Shown here in pieces: positions 46,101-54,663 of a stretch of DNA of 64,000 nt. The translations under genes were made by a program, and so were the position numbers. Positions within the stretch are counted from its first letter, which is position 1; every line of letters starts with the position of its first letter. The notes beneath the pieces are model-generated. The model had not been told where the DNA came from. It saw only the letters and a program-made list of their open reading frames with translations, and searched no databases. This stretch comes from JAFAGX01 sp963759875 (GTDB lineage: Bacteria > Acidobacteriota > Terriglobia > Terriglobales > Acidobacteriaceae). The stretch covers positions 62,001-126,000 of the forward strand of contig CAVXBB010000016.1 in the NCBI GenBank assembly GCA_963759875.1. The letters are read 5' to 3'.

Positions 46101-46509
46101 ATGTGGTGTCCAATGAAACGTCTGCCGCGTTGGCTTCTACCTGGACTTTCTCAGCAGTGGAGGCCAGGGCCACTCTCGCTGTAATTGTGTACATATTGCC
46201 TGCGGACACTGGAACATTGGTGATTCTGAGCACTTGAAAACCACCAGCCGTAACCGTCACGTCGTAGGTTCCCAGAGGCAGGTCCTGAAAAGCGAACTGC
46301 CCGGCACTAGACGAGAGCGTCTTATAGACGACGCTCGTAGCAGTGTCGGTAGCGCTTACGCGGGCATCGGCGATGACTGCGCCAGACGGATCCGTCACCG
46401 TGCCATTAATCCCGCCGCGAAAATTTTGGGCTGGCACTTGAGCAGCTGTGACCAGGATTGACAAGAGAACGCATACGATCGAGGGGAAGCTACTAAGTCT
46501 CGGTGACAT
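43102..46509 (-). CDS. Oar-like TonB-dependent receptor of the catabolic island
   Basis: A 1135-residue protein starting at MSPRLSSFPS (46509, with AAAGGAC ~10 bases upstream); the frame stays open back to 46614. A signal peptide (IVCVLLSILVTAAQVPAQ) and CarboxypepD_reg-like domain (GINGTVTDPSGAVIADARVSA...FQDLPLGTYDVTV) are followed by a plug (VQDIPINGRDFSEFEALTPGA) and a barrel ending in QLSAKIVF. It has the same architecture as 6962-10606. Its placement between an aminotransferase and an SDR gene suggests it imports the substrate of this pathway. The substrate cannot be read from the sequence. Confidence 0.9.
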   Translation of the reverse strand: MSPRLSSFPSIVCVLLSILVTAAQVPAQNFRGGINGTVTDPSGAVIADARVSATDTATSVVYKTLSSSAGQFAFQDLPLGTYDVTVTAGGFQVLRITNVPVSAGNMYTITARVALASTAEKVQVEANAADVSLDTTSVNQTTNIPEKAVQDIPINGRDFSEFEALTPGAAGYGLPSVGSLAINGSRPNQVNYQLEGTDNNDIWWNLQAVNQSGISSLAGSILPMDSIQQFSMVTTSSPETGRNPGGTVNLALKSGTNNLHGSAYYFNRNEFFGVNNPFAPPGSKKAAERGQNAGFSLGGPIVKDKTFFFASYEWNNIFFASTVNATVPSLAYQAEAQTLLNYYGIALNPVSKNLLSNLWSPSLLSGPASSGNYFANAPVTGVSRNGLIKLDENFNLNNHVSLKGFIGQGHQQGPDGSVLPDYLTKGPLRVMNYSVIYDAVLRSNLTNQASFGFNFFDEKFRDANTSFNPVALGLNTGVTSPDLSGAPNISIAPSAAGTGVTNLLGGNSGFDPTGPVSQSGRTDKTWHVNDAVSYIKGAHQMRFGGEVRRVSVDDFYQTNGRGAFFFDGSQGPWDLPAGTTVATTPCTQLATRNLGTFAPGYAPSNTFDTNVLFLADFMAGCISSANIVEGNPKRQVYVNSFNLFAQDAWQVSKRLNLNYGLRWDYTGPVHNGDKNLTTFDPNVAGGLAVAGSTISNLYQQYWKSFSPRLGFAFQPKANGNMVVRGSYGLYWDSPYLIPFLNLHGTTNGGAIGVQDNPAGAEPVASASVSSAVIVPNQAIFPTLPQAIAGAGVISVFSVSPNYRSSYTENYNLSIQQSLGRSGIFQLAYVGSQSHHETNVADINQAPQGSAFANPTCAAQFADAGSGNQQCSRPYFSQFPDFSVINQVQSRYNANYNSLQAIVRSAAWHGVTSQLSYVWSHTLDQGTGLIPYLPQNSYNLAAEYGNSDLDQRHSFSGYVNYAIPGSSHGPSKLTHGWELNSLISFHTGNPYTPVSSSNSSGNGEFADRADATGVNPYAGVSHNIVNGLVQWFNPAAFTDPAQGQYGTLRRGQYFNPGYGDIDFSVLKNTPITERVTLQFRAEFFNIFNRTNLAPVGAPTAGDSGGQISSTVGVFWAAPAIGPGEPFNTQLSAKIVF

Positions 46510-46614
46510 GTGATCCGTCCTTTTCGGAGTAGCTGTCAGTATGTGGGAACGGGACGGTTCCGATGGGAGACCTGCCCCGTTCCCCTCAACGCACGAGTGG
46601 CCCTGGCCACTCAA

Positions 46615-47928
46615 TCACGCTGCGACATGATCCAGGGCATCCTCCATTGCCGAGACCACCTCGGTCATGATCGTGTCGTCAATGGCCGTTGACATAGCGA
46701 TGACACCGCCTGGACCCATATGGATTCCGTTATTCAAACAAGCAAGATGGAAGCTCTGGCTGATATTTGCATTCGGGAGTTCGGATCCAGGGCGCAATTT
46801 ATCTCGTGAGAAATAAACGCCCATCACCGAACCGTTGCTCGGCACGGTTAATGGCAATCCCAACTTGGCAGCTCGCACCTCGAGAGCGGTTTTTAGCCGC
46901 GAAGCTAAGGAGTCCATCTTAGAGATCTTGGCTGCCGTGAGATCATCGATGGTGACACGCCCCGCGACGCAGCCCAAGATATTGCCGTTAAAAGAACCCC
47001 CGTGATAGATCCCCTTGGCATGGAACGGGTCGGCAAGATCAATGATTTCCGCGCGGCCCCCAACCGCACCGACCGGGGTACCGCCGCCAATGAACTTGCC
47101 TAAAAAAGTCAGGTCCGGCTTCAACCCGAATTTCTCTGCTGACCCACCGTACGCGAGCCGTAACATAAGGCAATCATCAAGAACAAACAATGCGCCGGCA
47201 CGGTGTGCTGCATCTTGGACTTGACGCAAGAAGTCGCCAATCGGTGGCGTAACAACACCGGTGTACATCACCGGTTCGAGCACCACTGCGGCGATCCGGC
47301 TTCCGTGTTTCTCAAGAGCATGTTCGAAGGATTGCAGATCATTGAAATCAGCGAGCACTGTGTGGCCGGCAATTTCCCCTTGTCCATGCAAACCGGCTTC
47401 GAGGTCGCTGTATGTGCCGTGATACCCCGCGGTCGCCTTGAGAATGAGCGGCTTTCCGGTAAAGTGGCGTGCTAGCTTGACGGCCAACATGCCCGATTCA
47501 GTTCCGGAATTTGTGAATAGGGCTTTCTCAAAAGTCCTAATACGGTTGCACAACACCTCAGCAAACTCAATCTGGGGGAGGGATGTGCTGAGCCAGGCCC
47601 AGCCGCGTGGAAGCCAATCTTCGATCGCTTTGACTACCGGCGGATAAGCGTGGCCGTGAATGAGGCTGAGTCCGTTGTAGATCAGGTCAATATATCGATT
47701 ACCATCGATATCCCATAGCAAGGCACCTTCCCCGCGCTCCATCACTGCCTGGTAAGGCAGATAAGAGCCGAAGCCTCGCGTCACTCCGCCAGGAAGGCTG
47801 CGAGTGCCGCGATTCACCAATTCAGCGGATTTACCAGTTCTCCTACGGTACGTTTGTTCGATAGATCGGTGACTGGCTACCATTTGTTCTTCGGATTTAA
47901 CTGCGGTGTCAGCCACGGTTTTTCCCAT
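46615..47928 (-). CDS. Class III aminotransferase, glutamate-1-semialdehyde/beta-amino-acid aminotransferase type
   Basis: A 437-residue PLP enzyme of the GSAM-like branch. Features include LPGGVTRGFGSYLPYQAVMERGEGALLWDIDGNRYIDL, FTNSGTESGMLAVKLARHFTGK, VLDDC and the PLP-lysine segment LTFLGKFIGGGTPVGAVGGR. The pattern resembles characterised beta-phenylalanine/beta-amino-acid aminotransferases (for example the Variovorax enzyme) more than chlorophyll/haem-pathway GSAM. No hem genes are near. It overlaps ridA by 20 bp. A beta-amino-acid substrate is an inference supported by the BKACE gene nearby. Confidence 0.87.
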   Translation of the reverse strand: MGKTVADTAVKSEEQMVASHRSIEQTYRRRTGKSAELVNRGTRSLPGGVTRGFGSYLPYQAVMERGEGALLWDIDGNRYIDLIYNGLSLIHGHAYPPVVKAIEDWLPRGWAWLSTSLPQIEFAEVLCNRIRTFEKALFTNSGTESGMLAVKLARHFTGKPLILKATAGYHGTYSDLEAGLHGQGEIAGHTVLADFNDLQSFEHALEKHGSRIAAVVLEPVMYTGVVTPPIGDFLRQVQDAAHRAGALFVLDDCLMLRLAYGGSAEKFGLKPDLTFLGKFIGGGTPVGAVGGRAEIIDLADPFHAKGIYHGGSFNGNILGCVAGRVTIDDLTAAKISKMDSLASRLKTALEVRAAKLGLPLTVPSNGSVMGVYFSRDKLRPGSELPNANISQSFHLACLNNGIHMGPGGVIAMSTAIDDTIMTEVVSAMEDALDHVAA

Positions 47929-48313
47929 GCTTTATAACTGCCACAGTGTCAATTTCCATCCTCGCGTTAACCAGCAAGGCCTTGATTCCAACGGTGGAGC
48001 TGGCAGGCAATGCGCCTTCGAAGGTCGCTTTGCGTACCTTGGCCCACGCCGGATAATCACGTTCCGCATCGGTCAAGTAAGTGGTAATGCGAACCACATC
48101 CTTCAGAGTGGCCCCCGCCTTCTTTAGGGCGCGTTCGACGTTACCCATGCAAAGCTTTGCTTCCTGCTCGAAAGGCTCGGCTGTAACCTGCACGGGACCT
48201 TCCGGGGGATGGCCAACCTGGCCACTGATGAACACAAGGCTGTACTCTCCCATGGGTACGACTACTGCCTTGCTGAAACTGTCTGAAAAACCGTCCGCAA
48301 TCCGCTGAATCAT
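47909..48313 (-). CDS. ridA: RidA-family enamine/imine deaminase-like protein
   Basis: A 134-residue protein of the YjgF/YER057c/UK114 family. It has VFISGQVGHPPEG, ALKKAGATLKDVVRITTYLTDAERDY and ASSTVGIKALLVNARMEIDTVAVI. The family Arg that contacts the substrate carboxylate corresponds here to R in NARMEIDT. RidA-type proteins hydrolyse reactive enamines from PLP enzymes, which fits its translational overlap with the aminotransferase gene. Confidence 0.88.
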   Translation of the reverse strand: MIQRIADGFSDSFSKAVVVPMGEYSLVFISGQVGHPPEGPVQVTAEPFEQEAKLCMGNVERALKKAGATLKDVVRITTYLTDAERDYPAWAKVRKATFEGALPASSTVGIKALLVNARMEIDTVAVIKHGKNRG

Positions 48314-48423
48314 TCATCTCTCCATTTTTATTCGTATGAACCGTTTCAAACCGCAAAGCAAACAGTCTTTGATCTGGCGGGAAAGAATAGAACTTCTGAT
48401 TTGACAATATTGTGAGTTTTATC

Positions 48424-48495
48424 TGAGTTTTCGCTGAGCGTGCGCGACCGGGGCAGTCGACAGATGAAAATTGAGAGGAACTCAGCGAAAACTCA
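48424..48495. promoter_or_regulatory. Perfect 15-bp inverted repeat in the ridA/permease divergent region
   Basis: TGAGTTTTCGCTGAG (48424-48438) and its exact complement CTCAGCGAAAACTCA (48481-48495), 42 bp apart. A second pair, GGGCAGT in the spacer and ACTGCCC just beyond the right arm, interleaves with the first. Confidence 0.55.
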
Positions 48496-48630
48496 CTTTT
48501 CAACTGCCCAGATGTATGTATCGTGACGCTGAATGAAGGTGGCATCGTAGCGGCCCGAGTGGGCTTAAACTCGCATGAGCACTAAAATCCCAGCAACAGT
48601 CCGGATATCCTTCGCACCAATCTGACCTCA

Positions 48631-50070
48631 ATGCGCGTTACACTCGAGCCCGATTCATCTCCTACCCATGCTGCCCAGAGAACTGGGCCAGTGACGCTGC
48701 TTCGCCGACTCACCTTGCTTGACGCTACGCTAATTGTTGTCGGCGGAGTGATCGGATCGGCGATATTCATCACACCTGCTGATGTTGCGCGGCAAATTCA
48801 GAACCCGATTTTTTGCATTCTTCTATGGGTCGTGGCTGGCTTCATCGCGCTTCTTGCTGGGTTTGCTTTTGCGGAATTGGGAGGCATGTTTCCTGAAGCC
48901 GGAGGACAGTACGTTTACATTCGTGAGGTCTATGGTCACTTCGCGGCATTCATATATGGATGGGTGTTATTCACTGCCGGGAATAGCGCAGGCCTGGCGG
49001 GAGTTGCCATGGGATTCGCCCTGTTCGTGGGCAAAGTAATTCCAGTTTTTTCGGCCGAGAGGATTCTCTATTCACACGCTGTCCTTCCCGGTGTGACTTG
49101 GCACCTCACTCGTGGTTCGCTAGTCGCGATCGTTGCGATAATTGTGCTGACGGTGGTAAATATCCGAGGCGTCAAAGTAGCCGCGATTCTGCAGAACTTC
49201 ACAGGTTTGTTGACGCTGGCCTGTGTCGGTCTCATGGTTGGCTTTGGCCTCACATTGGGAAAAGGTTCGTGGTCACACTTCTCTTCTCCGCCGTCTATGG
49301 CCGTATGGCCACCAGTGTCGGCAATCGGCATTGCCTTCGTCGCCCTATTCTGGACCTACGACGGATGGAACATCATCTCCTGGGTTGCGGGCGAAATTAA
49401 GGACGCGGAGCGCAATCTGCCCAGAGCTATGATCATAGGCATTTTGCTGGTGATACTCACGTATGTCTCCGCCAATGTCGTTTTCATCTACGCCATGCCG
49501 ATGGCTCGACTGGCACAGCAAACCACGATCGCCCAAGCCGCAGTGGGCGTGCTGTTCTCCGACAATATGGGCCGGCTGGTATCACTCTTAATTGCTATTT
49601 CATGTTTTGGCTCAATGTCGGTGGTGGTACTTGGCGGTGCCAGAGTGTACTATGCCATGGCCAAGGATGGTGTCTTCTTCCCATCGTTGCAAAGGCTGCA
49701 CCGTGATTGGAGAACGCCGATAGTAAGCTTGGCGGCCCAGTGTGTGTGGGTTTGTGTCCTCACCGCCAGTGGAGGATACGAACAAATCTACACTTGCTTC
49801 ACCTTTATGATGACCGCTACCTACGCAGTTACTGTGGCTGCGGTAATTATTCTCCGCCGCACCAGACCTCAATCGGCTCGTCCCTATCACTGTTTCGGCT
49901 ATCCTTGGGTACCAGTTACTTACCTGATGATTGCAACGGTTTTTTTGATCAACACGCTCATTAGCCGGCCGGTTGAATCAGTCGTCGGACTTGTGCTTGC
50001 ATTGAGCGGGATCCCTGCATATTTCTATTGGCGTCGCACCGCGCGAATCGCGCAATCAGCCGAAATCTAA
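48631..50070 (+). CDS. APC-family amino acid permease
   Basis: A 479-residue transporter with about twelve membrane helices. The first shows the APC signature VVGGVIGSAIFITPADVARQ, and FAELGGMFPEAGGQYVYIREVYG follows. It resembles LAT-type amino acid transporters and ethanolamine/GABA-like permeases. It is divergent from the ridA-aminotransferase operon, with a shared regulatory region, so it probably brings the amino acid substrate across the inner membrane. The first ~20 residues are hydrophilic; the start at 48631 is plausible, with no strong ribosome site. Confidence 0.88.
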   Translation: MRVTLEPDSSPTHAAQRTGPVTLLRRLTLLDATLIVVGGVIGSAIFITPADVARQIQNPIFCILLWVVAGFIALLAGFAFAELGGMFPEAGGQYVYIREVYGHFAAFIYGWVLFTAGNSAGLAGVAMGFALFVGKVIPVFSAERILYSHAVLPGVTWHLTRGSLVAIVAIIVLTVVNIRGVKVAAILQNFTGLLTLACVGLMVGFGLTLGKGSWSHFSSPPSMAVWPPVSAIGIAFVALFWTYDGWNIISWVAGEIKDAERNLPRAMIIGILLVILTYVSANVVFIYAMPMARLAQQTTIAQAAVGVLFSDNMGRLVSLLIAISCFGSMSVVVLGGARVYYAMAKDGVFFPSLQRLHRDWRTPIVSLAAQCVWVCVLTASGGYEQIYTCFTFMMTATYAVTVAAVIILRRTRPQSARPYHCFGYPWVPVTYLMIATVFLINTLISRPVESVVGLVLALSGIPAYFYWRRTARIAQSAEI

Positions 50071-50083
50071 AAAGGGAAACAAA

Positions 50084-51016
50084 CTAGATCGCAGTCTGAT
50101 CTGCTCCTTTCAAGGCGAGGATTTTGCGAGCTTCATCGGGGGTCGCGATTTCCAAGGAAAGCTCCTTCAAGATGTGGCATATCTTTTTTACCTGCTCGGC
50201 GCTCGACTTTGCTAATTCGCCCTTCTCCAAAAACAGGCTGTCTTCCAAGCCAACGCGCACATTTCCGCCCATGATCGCGCCCATCGTCACAAGCCGCATC
50301 TGGTGCCGACCTGCACCCAAAATGGACCATTGATAATTTTCTCGCCCGAACAATCTGTCCGCTGTAGCGCGAACGTAGCTCAGAAGCTCTACATCCGTTC
50401 CCAAACCACCAAGAATCCCAAAGATCGTCTGGATGAACAGTGGGGGTTCGACAAGTTTCTCGTCAAGAATGTACGCGAGATTATAAATCTGGCCGATGTC
50501 ATAACACTCAAATTCGAAACGAGTGCCACACCCTTGTGCCAGTTCCTTGACGACCCGTCTCATATCGATGAAGGTGTTACGAAAAATATTGCCTTCGGTT
50601 TGTTTAAGAAAGGACTCCTCCCAATCGTATTTCCAGGTGTCGTATCGTTTCGCCAAGCGATGGATGGAGAAGTTGATTGAGCCCATGTTGAAAGAGGCCA
50701 TCTCAGGTTTGGCTCGCATGGCGGCGGCCAATCGCTGATCTAGATCCATGTACAGGCTTCCACCGGTTGTGATGTTAATCACCGCGTTCGTACATGCTTT
50801 GATTTTAGGCAAGAATTGCATGTACACATCCGGATCGCCTGTGGGACGACCGTTCTGGGGATCGCGGGCATGCAAATGCAGAATCGCCGCGCCAGCTCGT
50901 GCCGCCTCGACCGCTTGCTGTGCGATGTCATCCGGAGTAAATGGCAGGTACGGGGACATACTAGGTGTATGAATCGAACCTGTAATTGCCGCGGTGACGA
51001 TCACCTTATCAGCCAC
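50084..51016 (-). CDS. BKACE (beta-keto acid cleavage enzyme, DUF849) family protein
   Basis: A 310-residue TIM-barrel enzyme. It has the family's zinc motif AAILHLHARDPQNGRPTGD (two His of HLHARDP) and the C-terminal GGNVRVGLEDSLFLEKGELAKSSAEQV, in which the Glu completes the metal site. Known members (for example Kce of lysine fermentation) condense a beta-keto acid with acetyl-CoA to give acetoacetate and a new acyl-CoA. It would act downstream of the aminotransferase at 46615. The substrate side chain is not predictable. Confidence 0.9.
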   Translation of the reverse strand: MADKVIVTAAITGSIHTPSMSPYLPFTPDDIAQQAVEAARAGAAILHLHARDPQNGRPTGDPDVYMQFLPKIKACTNAVINITTGGSLYMDLDQRLAAAMRAKPEMASFNMGSINFSIHRLAKRYDTWKYDWEESFLKQTEGNIFRNTFIDMRRVVKELAQGCGTRFEFECYDIGQIYNLAYILDEKLVEPPLFIQTIFGILGGLGTDVELLSYVRATADRLFGRENYQWSILGAGRHQMRLVTMGAIMGGNVRVGLEDSLFLEKGELAKSSAEQVKKICHILKELSLEIATPDEARKILALKGADQTAI

Positions 51017-51109
51017 AATACCTCCTAATCTTTTTGCTATTTATGCGTGCCGATCATTCGTCAGTAGCAGAATGGTAGGTGTTTTGCACGCATTCAAATT
51101 AGTCGGATG

Positions 51110-51207
51110 ATCATACCAAAATTGACGATCTGTTCAAGACAGATCTTACGTTGATTCGTTTAAAAATAAGGGAATTCAATGCTCGATGGCATATCTGATG
51201 GTATGAT
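51110..51207. promoter_or_regulatory. Cluster of dyads between the BKACE and winged-helix genes
   Basis: ATCATACCA (51110-51118) and its complement TGGTATGAT (51199-51207) flank a perfect dyad GATCTGT-TCAAG-ACAGATC (51127-51145). Likely operators in this divergent region; TGGTAT resembles half-sites of FadR-type GntR proteins. Confidence 0.45.
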
Positions 51208-51240
51208 GCCTGAACCAAAAAAGGGGTCGGGGAGCTCACC

Positions 51241-52206
51241 ATGATCATCAAGGAAAGGAATAACATCAGCGGATCCGGACACGCAAACCTGTTTCACTTC
51301 AATTCGTTTGAACTGGATGTTACATGTGGCGAGCTCCGATTCGGCCATAGGCGTCTGATGCTCCAACCGCAGCCATTCAAAGTTCTTGCCCTGCTAGTTT
51401 CGAAGTCAGGTCAGATCGTCACTCGAGACGAGATTAAAGAAGAAGTTTGGGATTCTGGAATCTTTGTCGATTTTAGTGCCGGTCTCAACTTCTGCGTCCG
51501 CCAGATCCGCCGGGTCCTGGGCGAGGATGCTAGACGACCTCGCTTCATAGAAACGGTCCACCGCCGCGGGTATCGATTCATGGCGCCAGTGAAAACTATT
51601 ATCGAGAATGACTCAAAGGACACGAGCCCAAACGCATCTGATCCGATTATCGGAGAAGATGTTGCAAAGCCAACCACCGTCGCGGTACTACCATTTCACG
51701 ACTTAAGCTTCCCATGTAACGACACCCCACTGGCAGCTGGAATTACGGAGCTCCTTATCACTTACCTTGCAACGAACAGCATGTTACGAGTCGTTTCTCG
51801 GACTACCACCATGCAATACAAATGCCCATCCAAGCCATTGGCCAGAATCGGGCACGAAGTATGTGCAGATCGCGTGATGGAAGGCGCTGTCCTACAGTGC
51901 GGGATGCGTGTTCGGGTTACGGCTCGGTTGATCAATACCTTGACTGACCGTAGTGAATGGGCCGCATGTTACGACGCGGAGATAAACGATCGCCTTCTAT
52001 TGCAGGAACACATTGCCTGTGCCGTTGCTTCTGATGCACTTCTTTACCTTGCGCCAAAGTTGAAAGACAAGCACGCGTGGACACCACGGAATATTGTTGC
52101 TGGGGCGAGCTCATCGAAGAGCCCTGGCCGAGTGTGGCCAATTTCACCAGGAAGTTTTGGGCCTAAACACGAGGCCACCATCATTTCTCGGGACCGACTC
52201 ACGTGA
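51241..52206 (+). CDS. Winged-helix (OmpR/CadC-type) regulator with TolB-like domain, probably truncated
   Basis: A 321-residue protein. An N-terminal trans_reg_C DNA-binding domain (~15-110: LMLQPQPFKVLALLVSKSGQIVTRDEIKEEVW...RFIETVHRRGYRFMAPV) is followed by a FlgO/TolB-like domain (~140-235: TVAVLPFHDLS...GITELLITYLA...VMEGAVLQ). Acidobacterial relatives usually continue with TPR repeats. Here the last ~40 residues are low-quality (SSSKSPGRVWPISPGSFGPKH) and end abruptly, so the 3' part appears lost or frameshifted. GGGAGCTC precedes the ATG. Confidence 0.8.
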   Translation: MIIKERNNISGSGHANLFHFNSFELDVTCGELRFGHRRLMLQPQPFKVLALLVSKSGQIVTRDEIKEEVWDSGIFVDFSAGLNFCVRQIRRVLGEDARRPRFIETVHRRGYRFMAPVKTIIENDSKDTSPNASDPIIGEDVAKPTTVAVLPFHDLSFPCNDTPLAAGITELLITYLATNSMLRVVSRTTTMQYKCPSKPLARIGHEVCADRVMEGAVLQCGMRVRVTARLINTLTDRSEWAACYDAEINDRLLLQEHIACAVASDALLYLAPKLKDKHAWTPRNIVAGASSSKSPGRVWPISPGSFGPKHEATIISRDRLT

Positions 52207-52229
52207 CAGGGCGTTTGCTGGAGATATCA

Positions 52230-53720
52230 ATGATGCGTCTTAACAAGGATTTGGGCTCACCCAAGCGACGTGGGAGTTGGAAAACTTCGGCGTGGCTCAT
52301 TCTATTGTTCGTTTGCTCCGCATCGGCAGACTCTTCCTTGGGTTTACAACCCGCTTCCGACACAGATCGCCAATTTGCCCGTGAGATCTTTGAGCAGCTG
52401 ATCGATACAGATACTTCACACACTGCGAATTCGATCACACAAGCGTCCGCAGAGCTGCGGCGCCGCCTGCTTGATGCAGGCTTTTCCGAAAACGACATCT
52501 CAGTGATCGGGCCAAACGAGCGTAAACAGAATCTTGTGGTCCGATACCGAGGCCGCGATGTACGAAAAGCGATCCTGATCATCGGGCATCTCGATGTTGT
52601 GGATGCCAAACGGTCAGATTGGACGACAGATCCTTTTCACTTCCTCGAAAAGGACGGTTTCTTCTATGGCCGCGGCACACAGGATATGAAGGATAATGAC
52701 GCGATTCTGGTTGCCGATTTCATTCGCCTCCGGCGCGAAGGTTACCAACCCGATCGCGATCTCATCCTGGCCCTCACTGCAGACGAGGAAAACGGGCCTG
52801 ACGACGGCGTTGCTTGGCTGGCGAAGAATCGTCGCGAGTTGTTGAACGTAGACTTTGCCATTAATGCGGATTCTGGTGGCGTTGAGCTCGATCACGGCAA
52901 GCCTTTGGTGGTGGGAGTAGAGGCGGCAGAAAAACTCTATGCTGACTACGTACTTACCGTCAGCGACCGAGGGGGGCATAGTTCACTCCCACACCCTGGC
53001 AACCCGATTTCCCACCTCTCCGCAGCCCTCGACCGCCTCGAACATTCGCCGTTTCCTTTTGAGCTTAATGCCGTCACTCGCGACTATTTGTCCAACATCG
53101 CTGTGCGTGTTCCTTCAGGGGATGCTTCTGCAATTCATGGCATTCTGCAGAACCCACCAGATCCAGCAGCGTTCGAAATTCTCACGCATAACGTCTATTA
53201 CAACGCGTTACTGCGGACTACGTGTGTACCAACGCGCATCTCTGGTGGGCATGCCAATAATGCACTTCCTCAGACTGCCTCTGCCAATGTCAACTGCCGG
53301 ATACTACCCGGCCATTCTGCCGAAGAGATTCGTCAGGATCTCATTCGCACCTTTAACGATTCCAGCATTACTGTGAAGTACGGCAACTTCGCGGGAATGG
53401 TGTTTGATTCCGCGCCGGATAGTAAGTCTTTCGCTCCGCTTGCGATACCGAAGGAGGTAATCAAACCTCTCCAGCAGATCGCAGAGCAGATGTGGCCAGG
53501 CACGCCAGTCATTCCGGAAATGGAGACAGGCGCTTCCGACTCGGTGTACACGATTGCCGCAGGAATTCCTACCTACGGGATCTCCGGAATCGCGCTCGAC
53601 AATGACGACATTCGCGCCCATGGCAAAGACGAGCGCCTCCCGGTAGAGTCGTTCTATCGCGGTCTCGATTTCTTTTACTTCTATCTGAAAGCTCTGACCC
53701 AAACGGGGGTGGCAAGATAA
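52230..53720 (+). CDS. Secreted M20-family metallopeptidase
   Basis: A 496-residue protein. A GTG at 52203 overlapping the previous stop (GTGA) is an alternative start; the ATG at 52230 has GGAG upstream. A signal peptide (AWLILLFVCSASA) is followed by the di-zinc catalytic domain: IIGHLDVVDA (metal His and catalytic Asp), YGRGTQDMKDND (bridging Asp), TADEENG (catalytic Glu plus metal Glu) and a late His in IRAHGKDERLP. A dimerisation domain is inserted (GGHSSLPHPGNPISHLSAAL). M20 enzymes cleave dipeptides or N-acyl amino acids, including beta-alanyl dipeptides (carnosinase group). An extracytoplasmic dipeptidase role fits the island. Confidence 0.9.
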   Translation: MMRLNKDLGSPKRRGSWKTSAWLILLFVCSASADSSLGLQPASDTDRQFAREIFEQLIDTDTSHTANSITQASAELRRRLLDAGFSENDISVIGPNERKQNLVVRYRGRDVRKAILIIGHLDVVDAKRSDWTTDPFHFLEKDGFFYGRGTQDMKDNDAILVADFIRLRREGYQPDRDLILALTADEENGPDDGVAWLAKNRRELLNVDFAINADSGGVELDHGKPLVVGVEAAEKLYADYVLTVSDRGGHSSLPHPGNPISHLSAALDRLEHSPFPFELNAVTRDYLSNIAVRVPSGDASAIHGILQNPPDPAAFEILTHNVYYNALLRTTCVPTRISGGHANNALPQTASANVNCRILPGHSAEEIRQDLIRTFNDSSITVKYGNFAGMVFDSAPDSKSFAPLAIPKEVIKPLQQIAEQMWPGTPVIPEMETGASDSVYTIAAGIPTYGISGIALDNDDIRAHGKDERLPVESFYRGLDFFYFYLKALTQTGVAR

Positions 53721-53738
53721 AGGACTTGCCAAACGACC

Positions 53739-54614
53739 ATGCTCAGGAGTGTCACAGTCGGCTGGGTGGGCCTGGGGAATATGGGACGGCCTATGTCACT
53801 AAGGCTGCACCGCGCAGGCGCTCGAGTCTTTGTCACGAGCCGAAACCGGCTCGCCGTTCAGGAGATGGAACGGGTCGGCTTGCGTGGAGTTTCGAATCCG
53901 CGCGAGCTCGCTGAACATGCTGAAGTTGTGATCCTGACGGTCTTCGATGCGGCTTCCGTACGTGAGGTCCTCGAAGGTGAGAAAGGCGTTCTCGCTGGGC
54001 TTCGCCAGGGATCGCTGCTCATCGACATGGGAACAACAGATGTCACTGCCACACGTGAATTCGCCGCCATGGCCGCAGGTCGGAACATCGGCTATTTGGA
54101 TGCACCAGTTTCCGGCGGAGTGTCGGGCGCAACACAAGGAACGTTAACCATCATGGTCGGTGGCGAGGTCCAATACCTGGAACGGGCTATGCCCATTCTC
54201 CTGGCCCTGGGTAATCGTGTGACGCACGTTGGACCGGTTGGCGCGGGACAGGTCACGAAAGCAGCTAATCAGATGATTGTCGGATTGAGTATTGCTGCTG
54301 TCGCTGAAGCATTCGCTCTGGTCTGCCGAGCGGGTGTTGACCTGACAAAAGCCAGCGAGGCACTTAAAGGAGGCTTCGCTGATTCCCGAGTCTTACGTGA
54401 GCATGGCGGCCGCATGATTCGGGGTGATTATGCACCCGGTGCGACCATCACAGTCCAGCGTAAGGATATGCACCAAGCTTTGTCGCTAGCGAAGTCCTTA
54501 GGATTTGACATACCACTAACCAGGCTAGGCGCTGACCGCTTTGATCAGGTCGCAGCGCTGGGATTCGATCAGCTCGATCAAAGCGCGATGTTCAAGCTGC
54601 TGAGAGACTGTTGA
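53739..54614 (+). CDS. 3-hydroxyisobutyrate dehydrogenase-like beta-hydroxyacid dehydrogenase
   Basis: A 291-residue enzyme. It has the N-terminal Rossmann motif VGWVGLGNMGRPMSLRL, the substrate loop DAPVSGGVSGATQGTLTIMVGG, the catalytic Lys in GQVTKAANQM, and a C-terminal helical domain. The family interconverts beta-hydroxyacids and semialdehydes with NAD(P) (3-hydroxyisobutyrate, tartronate semialdehyde and others). It starts 18 bp after the peptidase gene and is followed by a Hyi-like TIM barrel, a pair also seen in glyoxylate and acid-sugar pathways. Confidence 0.9.
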   Translation: MLRSVTVGWVGLGNMGRPMSLRLHRAGARVFVTSRNRLAVQEMERVGLRGVSNPRELAEHAEVVILTVFDAASVREVLEGEKGVLAGLRQGSLLIDMGTTDVTATREFAAMAAGRNIGYLDAPVSGGVSGATQGTLTIMVGGEVQYLERAMPILLALGNRVTHVGPVGAGQVTKAANQMIVGLSIAAVAEAFALVCRAGVDLTKASEALKGGFADSRVLREHGGRMIRGDYAPGATITVQRKDMHQALSLAKSLGFDIPLTRLGADRFDQVAALGFDQLDQSAMFKLLRDC

Positions 54615-54663
54615 TCCCAATTTGCCTTGACTGGGCAAAACTCCTTTAAAACGGTCCATAATT

